From: Pseudomonadota bacterium
GTDB lineage: Bacteria; Myxococcota_A; UBA796; SXON01
Assembly: GCA_030685065.1 (NCBI GenBank)
Contig: JAUXQH010000121.1
Coordinates: forward strand, 1-64,000
Direction of reading: 5' to 3'
DNA length: 64,000 bases
Part shown: in pieces, positions 8,086 through 17,000 of the stretch
Position numbering within the stretch: position 1 is the stretch's first letter
How the letters are laid out: each line of letters begins with the position of its first letter
The notes under the pieces: generated by a model
Told to the model about the DNA's origin: nothing
Databases searched by the model: none
The model's input: the letters and a program-made list of their open reading frames with translations, nothing else
Program-made: the position numbers and the translations under genes

Positions 8086-8739
8086 TCACCGAGGGGAGGG
8101 GGCTTCGCCGCGAAGCTCGAACAGCGAGAGCCACTCTCCGCGAACCCGGGCGCGGGTGACGAGGCGCGCGGGCCCGAGCGCGGCGCGCGCGCCGGCGAAG
8201 TCTCCGCCGAATTCCGAGAGCACGACCCACGCCTCGTCGCTATGGGCCGGGAAGGCGGCCACGAAGGCACGGATCGCCTCGTAGTCCCGCCCGGCGTACA
8301 TCGCCCTCCCGAACGGCCGGCCCGCGGGGTCCCCCGGCCAGAACGGGACGTTGTAGACCACCCGGTCGAAGCGACGCGGCGGCTGGTCGGGAGGGGCGAA
8401 GGCGGTGAAGAGATCGCTCTCCACCACCTCGATCGCGCGGCCGAGCAGGGCCGCGTTCGCGCGGGCGTTGCGGACGCAGACCGGATCGATGTCGACCGCG
8501 GTCACGACGGCCCCGACCTCGGCGAGGGCCAGCCCCACGACGCCGGTGCCGCAGCCCATGTCGACCCACCGCTCGCCCGGGCGGGCGTGGGCGGCCGCTT
8601 CGCCCGCGAGCCAGGCGCCGACCTTGGTCGCCACGGGATCGAGGACGCCGGGCAGCACGAGCAGCGGGAGGTCTCCCCAGGCGCGGACGTAGGCGCGGCG
8701 CGCCTGCCAGAGGAGCCAACGGCGGCCGCCGAGGCTCAC
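8086..8739 (-). CDS. Class I SAM-dependent methyltransferase (HemK/TrmN6-like)
   Basis: A 217-residue Rossmann methyltransferase. Motif I WVDMGCGTGVVGLALA is at about residues 58-73. The acidic end of strand 2 is TAVDIDPVC, and motif IV is YNVPFW in place of the usual NPPY/NPPF of N-methylating enzymes of the HemK/RsmC/TrmN6 group. That substitution leaves the target (RNA, protein or small molecule) open. The GTG start at 8739 overlaps the TGA of murJ (8738-8736), so it is translationally coupled as the last gene of the 11332-8086 operon. Confidence 0.8.
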   Translation of the reverse strand: MSLGGRRWLLWQARRAYVRAWGDLPLLVLPGVLDPVATKVGAWLAGEAAAHARPGERWVDMGCGTGVVGLALAEVGAVVTAVDIDPVCVRNARANAALLGRAIEVVESDLFTAFAPPDQPPRRFDRVVYNVPFWPGDPAGRPFGRAMYAGRDYEAIRAFVAAFPAHSDEAWVVLSEFGGDFAGARAALGPARLVTRARVRGEWLSLFELRGEAPSPR

Positions 8740-10541
8740 GGGACGGGGATCCGCGGCCCGTCACAGGGGCCCTCGAACACGGCCCCGTTCACGATGCCCC
8801 AGGTGCGCTCGCCCACCTGGAGCCCGCGCATGGAGGGGGTGGGGCCCACCCGCACGATGATGGAGAGCGGCGAGGGAGATCTGGGCGATGCGGCCGGGCC
8901 CGCGTCGACGGGGACGAGCCGCATGGCGCCGTCCCGGACGACCATCTTCCACGCGCCCGCCGTGCCGATGAGCACATCTCCGATCGCGACGACCGGGCCG
9001 GCCGCGAGGGCTTCGAGGCCCGCGCGCGTCTCCGGGTCGAGGAACGGCGGGAGGCCCCGCGGGCGACCGAGCCCCTCCCATACGCCGAGGAGCCGCGCCA
9101 CGCCGAGGTAGGCGACCCCGGCGATGGCGCACACGATCACGACGGGGAGGCGGTCCACGAGGAGGAGGGCGACGCCCGCCAGGACCGCGGCGGCGAGGCC
9201 CATCTTCAGGTGCGCGGCGAGGAGCCCGCGCCCGCGCACCTTGTCGCCGAAGCCCCAGACGAGGAGCGCGCTCTCCCCCGTGACGGTGAGCGCGTGCGAG
9301 AGGGGCAGGGCCTCGACGCCCATGCCGAACCCGCGCGTCAGGAGGAGGATGGCCGGCACCTTCGCGGCCATCGCCAGCAGGGAGAGTCGCATGGGCGTGC
9401 GGGGGTCCCCCATGGCGTAGTAGGCCGGCACGGCGACGCGGTGAAAGCAGATGCCGTACACCGCGATGGCGTACATCTGGAGCATCGCGGCGGTGCCCGC
9501 CGTGTCGGCCGCCGTGAAGGCGCCACGCTCGAAGAACAGGCGGCAGAGCGGCTCGGCGAGCACCCCGAGCCCCACGGCGCTGGGGATGACCCAGAAGGCG
9601 TTGACGCGCAGCGCCTTGGTGAGGGCGGCGCCGACGGCGTCGGACTCCCCGCGGGCGGCGTGCTGGGAGAGGACGGCGAGCGCGGCGGTCGCGACGCTGC
9701 CGGAGATCACGGCGAGCGGCAGCTGCACGAGGCGGAAGGCGAGGGTGAGCCAGGTGAGGGCGCCGTCCCCGTAGGTCGAGGCCCACTGCGTCTCGACCAG
9801 CAGGTTGAACTGCACGGTCGAGATGCCGATGAGGGCGGGCCCGAGGTAGCGCAACATGCGCCCGAGCCCGGGGTGGCCGCCGAGCGAGGGGCGGGGGCGC
9901 CAGCCGAGCTTCATGAGCGGCGGCACGGTGAGCGCGACCTGGACGAAGCCGGAGAGCGTGGTCGCGATCGCGACGGCGAGGATGGCGGGCTGGCCGGTGA
10001 GCCGCTCGAAGGGGCCCGAGAGGAGCGCCCCGCCGATGACCAGCAGGTTCAGGGCGTTGCCGGCGAACGCGGGCCAGAAGAAGCGGCCCTTCACGTTCAG
10101 CATCGCGCCGAGGAAGCCCGCGATGGAGAGGCCGGCGAGGAAGGGCGACAACCAGCGCGTCAGGGTGACGGTGAGGGCGAGCTTGGCGGGATCGTCAGCG
10201 AACCCGTTCGCGACGACGCGGACCCAGAGGGGGGCCCCGAGGAGGAACACGAGCGTGGCCGCGCCGAGCACGAGCAGGAGCACGCCGAGGAAGGCGTTGG
10301 CGAGCCGCCAGGCTCCGGCGTCGCCCTCCTTCTCGCTCGCCTCGGCGAAGGCGGGCACGTAGGCGTTCTGGAGCGAGCCTTCCGCCAACAGTTCGCGGAG
10401 AAGCTGGGGGACACGCAGCGCGGCGTTGAAGGCGTCGGTGACGGCGCCCGCGCCGAACACGGCGGACACCACCATCTCCCGCAGCATGCCGGTGACCCGG
10501 CCGAGCAGGTTCGCGGCCGCGACGCCTCCCGCGCCCCTCAT
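8736..10541 (-). CDS. murJ: Lipid II flippase MurJ with C-terminal extension
   Basis: A 601-residue membrane protein of the MurJ/MviN (MOP) family, which flips lipid II across the inner membrane for peptidoglycan synthesis. Hallmarks: the N-terminal NLLGRVTGMLREMVVSAVFGAGAVTDAF block, LLRELLAEGSLQNAYVPAF, and about 14 hydrophobic helices to residue ~490. The last ~110 residues are a soluble, beta-rich extension (from about FLDPETRAGLE to the end) absent from ordinary MurJ of ~510-530 residues. The ATG at 10541 overlaps the TGA of the upstream gene. The remaining in-frame sequence upstream is in another gene's territory, so it is not part of the protein. Confidence 0.92.
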   Translation of the reverse strand: MRGAGGVAAANLLGRVTGMLREMVVSAVFGAGAVTDAFNAALRVPQLLRELLAEGSLQNAYVPAFAEASEKEGDAGAWRLANAFLGVLLLVLGAATLVFLLGAPLWVRVVANGFADDPAKLALTVTLTRWLSPFLAGLSIAGFLGAMLNVKGRFFWPAFAGNALNLLVIGGALLSGPFERLTGQPAILAVAIATTLSGFVQVALTVPPLMKLGWRPRPSLGGHPGLGRMLRYLGPALIGISTVQFNLLVETQWASTYGDGALTWLTLAFRLVQLPLAVISGSVATAALAVLSQHAARGESDAVGAALTKALRVNAFWVIPSAVGLGVLAEPLCRLFFERGAFTAADTAGTAAMLQMYAIAVYGICFHRVAVPAYYAMGDPRTPMRLSLLAMAAKVPAILLLTRGFGMGVEALPLSHALTVTGESALLVWGFGDKVRGRGLLAAHLKMGLAAAVLAGVALLLVDRLPVVIVCAIAGVAYLGVARLLGVWEGLGRPRGLPPFLDPETRAGLEALAAGPVVAIGDVLIGTAGAWKMVVRDGAMRLVPVDAGPAASPRSPSPLSIIVRVGPTPSMRGLQVGERTWGIVNGAVFEGPCDGPRIPVP

Positions 10542-11332
10542 CCGGCGGAGCCCCGGGCGCGCCGTCCGAGCTTGCGGCCGAGCCAGCCGATCGGCAGGAG
10601 CGCGAGCGCGAGGAGGCCGAAGACCCAGGGCGGAGGCTCGTCGCCGGCGACGCCGGCCATGCGCTGGGGCAGGGGCAGCGGGCCACTGCCGCGCTCGAGC
10701 AGCCCCGCCGGCCGGATCTTCACCCAGGGCTCCCGCGCGGCCTCGTCCTTCACCCAGGCGCCGTGCCAGTTGTCGCGGATCCGACCCTGCTTCACCTTCA
10801 ACAGCGAGGTCTCCTCCGCGAGCAGCGTCGCGTCGAGCGTGACGGAGGTGGCGAAGAAGCCGTCGACGTCGGGGAAATTGCCGTTCCGCACGCCGATCGT
10901 GCCGTGGCGGCCGTCGTCCGGGAACGGGGCGCGCAGGGCGACCGTGAAATCGAGGAACCCCTTCTCCCCCCCCTTGACTCCATCCGGGACGACGATTGCC
11001 GTGGAGGGCAGCGGAGCGCCGTCCCAGGTGAGGCGCACCCCGTCCGCGAGCGAGGACAGGAGCTGCTGCCCGTAGCCGGGGGTCGCGCGGGCCTCCTCCA
11101 GCACCCGACGCTCGGGCACCTCGGCGGTGTAGCGGAGCTCGACTTCGTCGGCACCGACGATGAGCTCCATGCGATGGCCGATGGTGTCGCGGGCCGCGCC
11201 CGAGGCGCCCGGGGACGAGCCGGGGTGAGCGTACAGGAGGGGCACGAGGAGGAGCACCGCAGAGCTTCGCCCGGCCCCGTCCCTCCGGCAAGCGGAGCGC
11301 CCGCCGGAAGCGAATGACAGCCTGGTGCCCAA
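10538..11332 (-). CDS. Exported protein with C-terminal membrane anchor, unknown
   Basis: A 264-residue protein. A hydrophobic stretch near residues 28-36 (AVLLLVPLL) is a likely signal peptide. A second helix near the C-terminus (VFGLLALALLPIGWLG) followed by Arg/Lys residues would anchor a periplasmic beta-rich domain (RYTAEVPERRVLEE, LDFTVALRAPFPDD). No family recognised. The only plausible start is the TTG at 11332; GTG codons further in would cut the signal peptide short. The stop overlaps the murJ start (ATGA), implying coupled expression and perhaps an envelope role. Confidence 0.65.
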   Translation of the reverse strand: MGTRLSFASGGRSACRRDGAGRSSAVLLLVPLLYAHPGSSPGASGAARDTIGHRMELIVGADEVELRYTAEVPERRVLEEARATPGYGQQLLSSLADGVRLTWDGAPLPSTAIVVPDGVKGGEKGFLDFTVALRAPFPDDGRHGTIGVRNGNFPDVDGFFATSVTLDATLLAEETSLLKVKQGRIRDNWHGAWVKDEAAREPWVKIRPAGLLERGSGPLPLPQRMAGVAGDEPPPWVFGLLALALLPIGWLGRKLGRRARGSAG

Positions 11333-11383
11333 TGAGCCGCGCCGAAGGCGCTGGCGGGAGCTACCAGATAGGGTGGAAGGCGA

Positions 11384-12109
11384 ATGGCGAACGGACTCCC
11401 CGGCCTCGATTTCGGGTCAAACTGGACCCCGCTCACACGAAACGTGATCGTGACCTTGTTCGCGATCTACGTGGTGCAGCTCCTGTCGGGGGGCGTGATC
11501 CAGGATCTGTTCGCCTGGCAGGCGTTCGGTGCCGGCTTCAAGCCGTGGCAGATCGTGACCGCCTTCTTGCTCGGGCCGACCCCGCTGTCCGCGGTGCTCA
11601 GCTGGCTGGTCCTGTTCTTCGTGCTGGCCCCGGTCGACAACCTGCTGGGGCGGCGGGGCCTGCTCCAGGCGCTCGGCGTGTCCTGGGTCTGCGGTGTCGT
11701 CGCCTCCTCGCTGCTGCTCGCGGCTGGGTTCGTGAGCGCACCGTTCATGGGCCTGGGGCCGGTGGTCGCGGTGCTGATCACGCTGTTCGGCTTCCTGATG
11801 CCGAACGCCCAGTTCCTGCTCATGTTCATCGTCCCGGTGCGGGCCATCTGGCTGGCCTGGGGCACGGGGCTGATGAGCTTCTTGTACATGCTCTACTCCC
11901 GCGATCTCTCCTCCTCGCTCCAGTTCTTCGCTTGGACCGGCGCCGCGGTGTGGATGGCCGTGCGTAACGGCGGGATGCGTCGGGTTTCCCTGCGGTGGAA
12001 GAGGCGGCAGGTCGAGCGCAAGCTCTCGCGCTTCCAGGTCATCGAGGGCGGGCGCACGGCGGAGAAGCGCCCGAAGGGTGGGGGCGGGCCGGGGGACTGG
12101 GTTCACTGA
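11384..12109 (+). CDS. Rhomboid-like membrane protein lacking catalytic residues
   Basis: A 241-residue protein with six hydrophobic helices (about 17-38, 48-80, 92-118, 122-141, 146-172 and 182-200) followed by a basic, glycine-rich cytosolic tail. The helix pattern and the PVRAIWLAW segment resemble the rhomboid/derlin fold. The catalytic Gly-x-Ser-Gly of rhomboid proteases is absent (MGLGPVVAV sits near the expected place) and no helix-6 His is visible. It is therefore likely an inactive rhomboid relative that binds or chaperones membrane proteins. A GGAAGG ribosome site precedes ATG 11384. Confidence 0.6.
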   Translation: MANGLPGLDFGSNWTPLTRNVIVTLFAIYVVQLLSGGVIQDLFAWQAFGAGFKPWQIVTAFLLGPTPLSAVLSWLVLFFVLAPVDNLLGRRGLLQALGVSWVCGVVASSLLLAAGFVSAPFMGLGPVVAVLITLFGFLMPNAQFLLMFIVPVRAIWLAWGTGLMSFLYMLYSRDLSSSLQFFAWTGAAVWMAVRNGGMRRVSLRWKRRQVERKLSRFQVIEGGRTAEKRPKGGGGPGDWVH

Positions 12110-12116
12110 CCCCGTT

Positions 12117-12147
12117 CGGCGGTTCCCCCCGAGGGGCCCCACCGCCG
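12117..12147 (+). terminator. Hairpin downstream of rhomboid-like gene
   Basis: CGGCGGT (12117-12123) pairs perfectly with ACCGCCG (12141-12147) around a loop that can itself form a CCCC/GGGG stem. It starts 8 bases past the stop codon at 12109. There is no T-run, so it is terminator-like only. Confidence 0.4.
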
Positions 12148-12235
12148 GACCCGGCTGCACGCGGCCCGCATGTGGCGCGCGACCGCGAGGGATCCCGGCC
12201 GGAGGAGTTAGGGGGAGGGCTCTTCCCGGAGCCCC

Positions 12236-13090
12236 ATGTCGCCCACGTCATTGAAGGATCGAGTCGTCGTCGTCACCGGAGCCAGCCGCGGCGTCGGGGC
12301 GGCCGTTGCGGTGGCCTGCGCGCGCGAGGGCGCGAAGCTGGTGCTGGCCGCGAAGACGATCGACGCGGATCCTCGCCTGCCCGGCACGCTGCTCGACACG
12401 AAGCGGATGGTCGAGGACGTGGGGGGCGAGGCCGAGGTCGTGCAGTTCGACGCGCGCGACGCCGAGCAGTGTGACGGCGTGATCCGCGCGGCGGTGGCGC
12501 GGTTCGGCCGGGTCGACGTGCTGGTCAACAACGCCGGCGCCATCTTCTGGGCCCCGGTGGCCGACTGGCCGCAGAAGAAGTTCGACCTCGTCTTCGGGGT
12601 GAACGTCCGCGCGTCGTTCGCGCTCGCCCACGCCGCGATCCCCGTCATGCGGGCGCAGGGCTACGGCCACATCCTGATGATGTCGCCGCCCTTCACCGCC
12701 GCGGGCGGCGTGGGGAAGGCGCCCTACCTCGTGTCCAAGCTCGGCATGACCCTGCTCGCGATGGCCATCGACGCGGAAGAGAAGGACAACGGCATCGCCG
12801 CCCACGCGCTCTGGCCGGTGACCGCGCTCAAGACGGCCGCGACGGTCAACCTCGGGATGGGAACCGACGCCCAGATGCGCACGGTCGACATCCTGTCGGA
12901 CGCGACGATCGCGCTGCTGAAGCGGGACCCCAAGGCCTGCCAGTTCCGCGCGTGGCTCGACGAGGAGGTGCTCGCCGAACAGGGGGTCACCGACTTCACG
13001 AAGTACCGCTGCGTCGCGGACTCCGAGCCGCCTCCGATCTCCATCGAGCTGATCGATCCGGGCTGGGGTGCGCGGATGGGGCGCTCGTGA
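12236..13090 (+). CDS. HSDL2-like short-chain dehydrogenase
   Basis: A 284-residue SDR oxidoreductase. Cofactor motif TGASRGVGAAVA is at ~15-26, NNAG at ~99-102, the catalytic Ser in MMSPPF (~144) and Y-x-x-x-K as YLVSK (~160). The SPPF and HALWPVTALKTAA segments closely resemble hydroxysteroid dehydrogenase-like protein 2, a branch thought to act on fatty or branched acyl substrates. The C-terminal SCP2 domain of the animal protein is missing, as in most bacterial members. GGAG precedes ATG 12236. The next gene overlaps its stop (GTGA). Confidence 0.85.
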   Translation: MSPTSLKDRVVVVTGASRGVGAAVAVACAREGAKLVLAAKTIDADPRLPGTLLDTKRMVEDVGGEAEVVQFDARDAEQCDGVIRAAVARFGRVDVLVNNAGAIFWAPVADWPQKKFDLVFGVNVRASFALAHAAIPVMRAQGYGHILMMSPPFTAAGGVGKAPYLVSKLGMTLLAMAIDAEEKDNGIAAHALWPVTALKTAATVNLGMGTDAQMRTVDILSDATIALLKRDPKACQFRAWLDEEVLAEQGVTDFTKYRCVADSEPPPISIELIDPGWGARMGRS

Positions 13091-14046
13091 TCGGCCTCGT
13101 CGCCGCGCTGGCCGCCTCGCTCTACACCCCGGCCTTCGCGGCCGAGGTCGCCCACTATCACCCGAACGACGTAGCGAAGAAGAGCGCCGTGTTCGCGAAG
13201 GTCGCCGACACGATGGGGCCCGCGTTCGAGGAGCGCCAGGGCCGCATCGCCGTGCTCGGGACGGCGCTCGCGGAGCTCGAGCTCGGGGTGGGCCTGTTGG
13301 GGCCCGCGGCGCCGGCCGAGGTGCGGTCGTGGTCGACGATGACCCGGCGAAAGGTCGTCGGCGAGACCCTCCGCCTCCAGCGGCACGTCGATCTCCTGCA
13401 GGAGGACTACGGGCGTGTGTTCGGGGCGGCGGTCGGCCGCGCGCTCCCGACCGTAGGGAAGGGCTTCGACGTGAAGGAGTGCGGCGCCACGGGGGTACTC
13501 GCGATGATGGGCAAGAAGAATTGCCCCGGCACGGATCTGAATCCGAAGCTCGGGGCGGCGCTCGACGCCGACGCCGCGCTCGCGCGGGAGCTCGCCGACA
13601 TCGCGTCGGTGGAGTGGCCCATGTTCGAGGCTCCGAAGGCTGGGCAGCCCGTCGTCGCGCTCACCGGCACGACGCGCTGGGTGTCGGGCGGCGCCCTGGC
13701 CGGGGCGCTGATCGGCTCCCACGTGGCGGCGCTCCAGGACGGCTTGGAGTCCCAGCTCGACCGGATGATGCCGGACGAGCCGACCGAGGAGGACGTGAAG
13801 AAGGCCCAGGCCCTGAAGGACGCCTACCTCGCCGCGCTCGGGAACGACGGAGAGGTGCTCCGCACCGCCCTCGTCGCGGCGCTGGCCCGCGCGGAGAAGA
13901 AGGGAGGCCCGGCCCAGGTGGGCTGGTGCGCCAACCCGGCGCTCCTCGGCGGTTGCCCGGGGGAGGACGTGACGGCGTCGGTGATCGCCACGCTGCAGGA
14001 GGACAAGAAGTTCACGAAGGCGATCGTCGATCTCCAGGACGACTGA
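13087..14046 (+). CDS. Exported alpha-helical protein, unknown
   Basis: A 319-residue protein beginning with a signal peptide (MIGLVAALAASLYTPAFA, cleavage near AFA-AE). The mature part is mainly helical, rich in Ala/Lys/Glu, and has a few cysteines that could pair (EC.. near 135, NC near 148, WC and GGC near 285-290). No family recognised. The GTG at 13087 overlaps the TGA of the SDR gene, so the two are co-translated. A periplasmic role is likely, but the link to the SDR is unclear. Confidence 0.7.
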   Translation: MIGLVAALAASLYTPAFAAEVAHYHPNDVAKKSAVFAKVADTMGPAFEERQGRIAVLGTALAELELGVGLLGPAAPAEVRSWSTMTRRKVVGETLRLQRHVDLLQEDYGRVFGAAVGRALPTVGKGFDVKECGATGVLAMMGKKNCPGTDLNPKLGAALDADAALARELADIASVEWPMFEAPKAGQPVVALTGTTRWVSGGALAGALIGSHVAALQDGLESQLDRMMPDEPTEEDVKKAQALKDAYLAALGNDGEVLRTALVAALARAEKKGGPAQVGWCANPALLGGCPGEDVTASVIATLQEDKKFTKAIVDLQDD

Positions 14047-14058
14047 CCGCCCCGGGGC

Positions 14059-17000
14059 TCACCGCCGCCGGCGCCCGAGCGCCAGCGCCGCGAGCGCGAG
14101 GCCCGCGAGCCCCGATGCCGGCCCCGATTGCGAGTCGCTGACACAGCCACACCGCGTGTCCTGCTCGAGGATGTCGGGCTCCGCGAGCTCGTCCGGCCCC
14201 GGGCGCCAGTCCTCCGCGGTGTCGCGGGTGTCGGTGTCCACGATCACGGGGCCCGTGTCGTCGGTCGGGCCGGTGTCGTCCGCGGGCTCGCCGTAGTCAC
14301 AGTCCTCGTCGGTTCGACCGTCGCAGTTCTCGTCCCCGCCGCCGCAGTCGTCGACGGTGTTGTCGGGAGTCACCGACGCGTCGGAGTCGTCGCAATCGCC
14401 GCCGCCCCAGGCCGAGGCGCTCCGGCTGTCCCCGTCCGCGTCGTAGTCGTCGGCGAGGTCGCAGTTGCTGTCCACGCCGTCGTACCAGGCGTCGGGGGCG
14501 CCCGGGTAGCTGCTCGCGTTCGCATCGTCGCAGTCGACGTCGGCGGTAAAGCCGTCCCCGTCGCAGTCATCGCAGAGGATGTCGTCGTCGCCGTCGCAGT
14601 CCTGGTCGACGCCGTCCCCGACGATCTCGACCGACGCGGGGGAGATGTCGGCGTCGGCGTCGTCACAGTCGAGCCTGCCCGCGCCTTCGGCCGGGTAGCT
14701 GTCGGACCCGTAACCGTCGCGATCGCAGTCGAAGTCGTCCTCCTCGCCGCAGTCGCTGTCCACCCCGTCGTAGCAGGCGTCGGGGGCGCCGAGGAACACC
14801 GAGGCGTCGCTGTCGTCGCAGTCATCGCCGCCGTACCACGAGGCGGTCTGGCCGTCGCCATCGACGTCGTACTCGCCGCCGGTCCCGCCCGTGCAGTCCT
14901 GGTCTACGCCGTCGTAGGGGAAGTCGGTCGCGTCGGGGTGGATGGATCCCGCCGTGTCGTCGCAGTCGTCGCCGCCGTGCAGATCGGAGGCGTACCCGTC
15001 GAGATCACAGTCGTCGTCGTCCCATTCGTCACAGTTCGCGTCGAGACCGTCGTAACAGGTTTCGACAACGGCAGGGTTGATCGTCGCGTCCGCGTCGTCG
15101 CAATCGGCGCCGCCGGCCTCGTATCCGTCGTAGCCGTCGCCGTCGTAGTCGTACTCCGCGCCGCCGTCACAGTTGGCGTCGATGCCGTCCCCGCGGGGGT
15201 CGGTGGCGGCGGGGTTGATCGCGCTGTCGCCGTCGTCACAGTCGTCGCCGCCGTAGGCGTCGGAGGCGTAGCCATCGAGATCGCAGTCGTTGTCGTCCAC
15301 GTCGTCGCAATCGGTGTCGACCCCGTCGTAGCAGACCTCGCCCTCGGCGCCCGGGTACGCGGTCGGCTCCGCGTCCTCACAGTCCGATCCGCCCCAGGCC
15401 GCCGCGTCGTAGCCGTCGCCGTCGGCGTCGTAATCGGAGAGGGAATCGCCGCTGCAGTCCTGGTCGATGCCGTCGTAGTGGACCTCGATGGCGTCGGGGC
15501 TGATCGTCGCGTCGGAGTCGTCACAGTCGAGCGACCCGCTCCCGGTGTCGATCGGGAAGCCGTCCCCGTCCGCGTCGTCATCGTCGTCCCCCGCGCAGTC
15601 CTGGTCGACGCCGTCGTACCAGATCTCCGTCGCCTCGGGGCTGACGGCGCCGTCTTCGTCGTCACAGTCGAGGCCGCCGAACGCGATGTGGTCGTGGCCG
15701 TCCCGATCCGCGTCGTAGTCGGACAGGCCGTCGCAGTCGGTGTCCACGCCGTCGTACCAGACCTCCGACGCGTCGGGGTTCGTCTCGGGCTCCTCGTCGT
15801 CGCAATCGGAGGGGAAGTCACTTCCGTCCGCGTCCGCGTCGTAGTCGTCGTCCCCCGCGCAGTCGGCATCCACGCCGTCGTACCAGGTCTCCGGCGCACC
15901 CGAATACGCGGTCGCGTCCGTGTCGTCGCAGTCGCCCTCGCTCTCGGTCTGCCCGTCGCCGTCGGCGTCGTCGAGGCCGAGGGTGGAGTACACCAGATCG
16001 TCGATGCCCCACGCGTCGATGCCCGAGATCCGGAGCTCGTCGATCGGCACGTCGAAGGTGAGGCCGTAGAAGGCGTCGGCGGTCGAGGGGGTGAAGGTGG
16101 TCGAGTAGAGGAGGAGGCCGTCCTGGTAGGCGGACACGCTGAACGACACGTCGCCGTCGAGCACGTAGAACGAGACGGCCGGCTGGTCCTCGTCGAACAG
16201 GATGCGCGTGGAGGAGGCGAACGGCTGCGCGGCGCGGGTGTCGTGGGCGGGGGTCCCGTCGACGAGGCTCGCGCCCGCGAGCCCGCCGTCGAAGGCCACA
16301 CCGAGCCCGAAGTACTGGGTCCGGATGACCTCGCCGCCCCCGATGATCTCGAAGTCGATGACCGACGGGTCGGGGAGGGCCGCCGCCGTGGTCCACTCGG
16401 AGGGGTCGGTGTAGGCGGTGGCGTCGCCGGCGTCGATGATGCCGTCGCAGTCGTTGTCGATGCCGTCGGTCAGGATCTCGGCGGCGTCGCCCGAGGTCGC
16501 GGCGTCTGTGTCGTCGCAGTCTCCCTCGGCGTCGGTGAAGCCGTCCCCGTCGCGGTCGCTGTCGGCCGCCCAGGCGATCTCGAGCGCGTCGAGGCCGAAC
16601 CCGTCGGAGGTGGCGCCGGTGAGCGTGAGCGAGGTCACCTCTTCCGCGAACACGAAGCCGCGGTAGAGGCCGCCCGGCAGGTCGTCGCCGGAGAGCTCGA
16701 AGGTGTAGCCGCTCACGACGGTGCCGCCCGGTCCGGTCGCCACGAGCGTGAACGTGTCGTCGGGATCGAGGACGCGGAGGGAGATCGCGTCGATGGTGTC
16801 GGCGAACACGATCCCGACCGTGTTCGTGCCGCCCGGAAGGACCCGAGCCCCGCGCGTGCCGACGGGGGAGGCCCCGTAGATCGTCGCGAGCGCAGTGATG
16901 TCTCCGGCGAACGAGAGATCGTCGTATACGGCGATGTCGGCGTTCTCGGCGTAGGATTCGAACCCGTAGACGTCCCTCACCTCGGCGGCGGCGCCCACCT

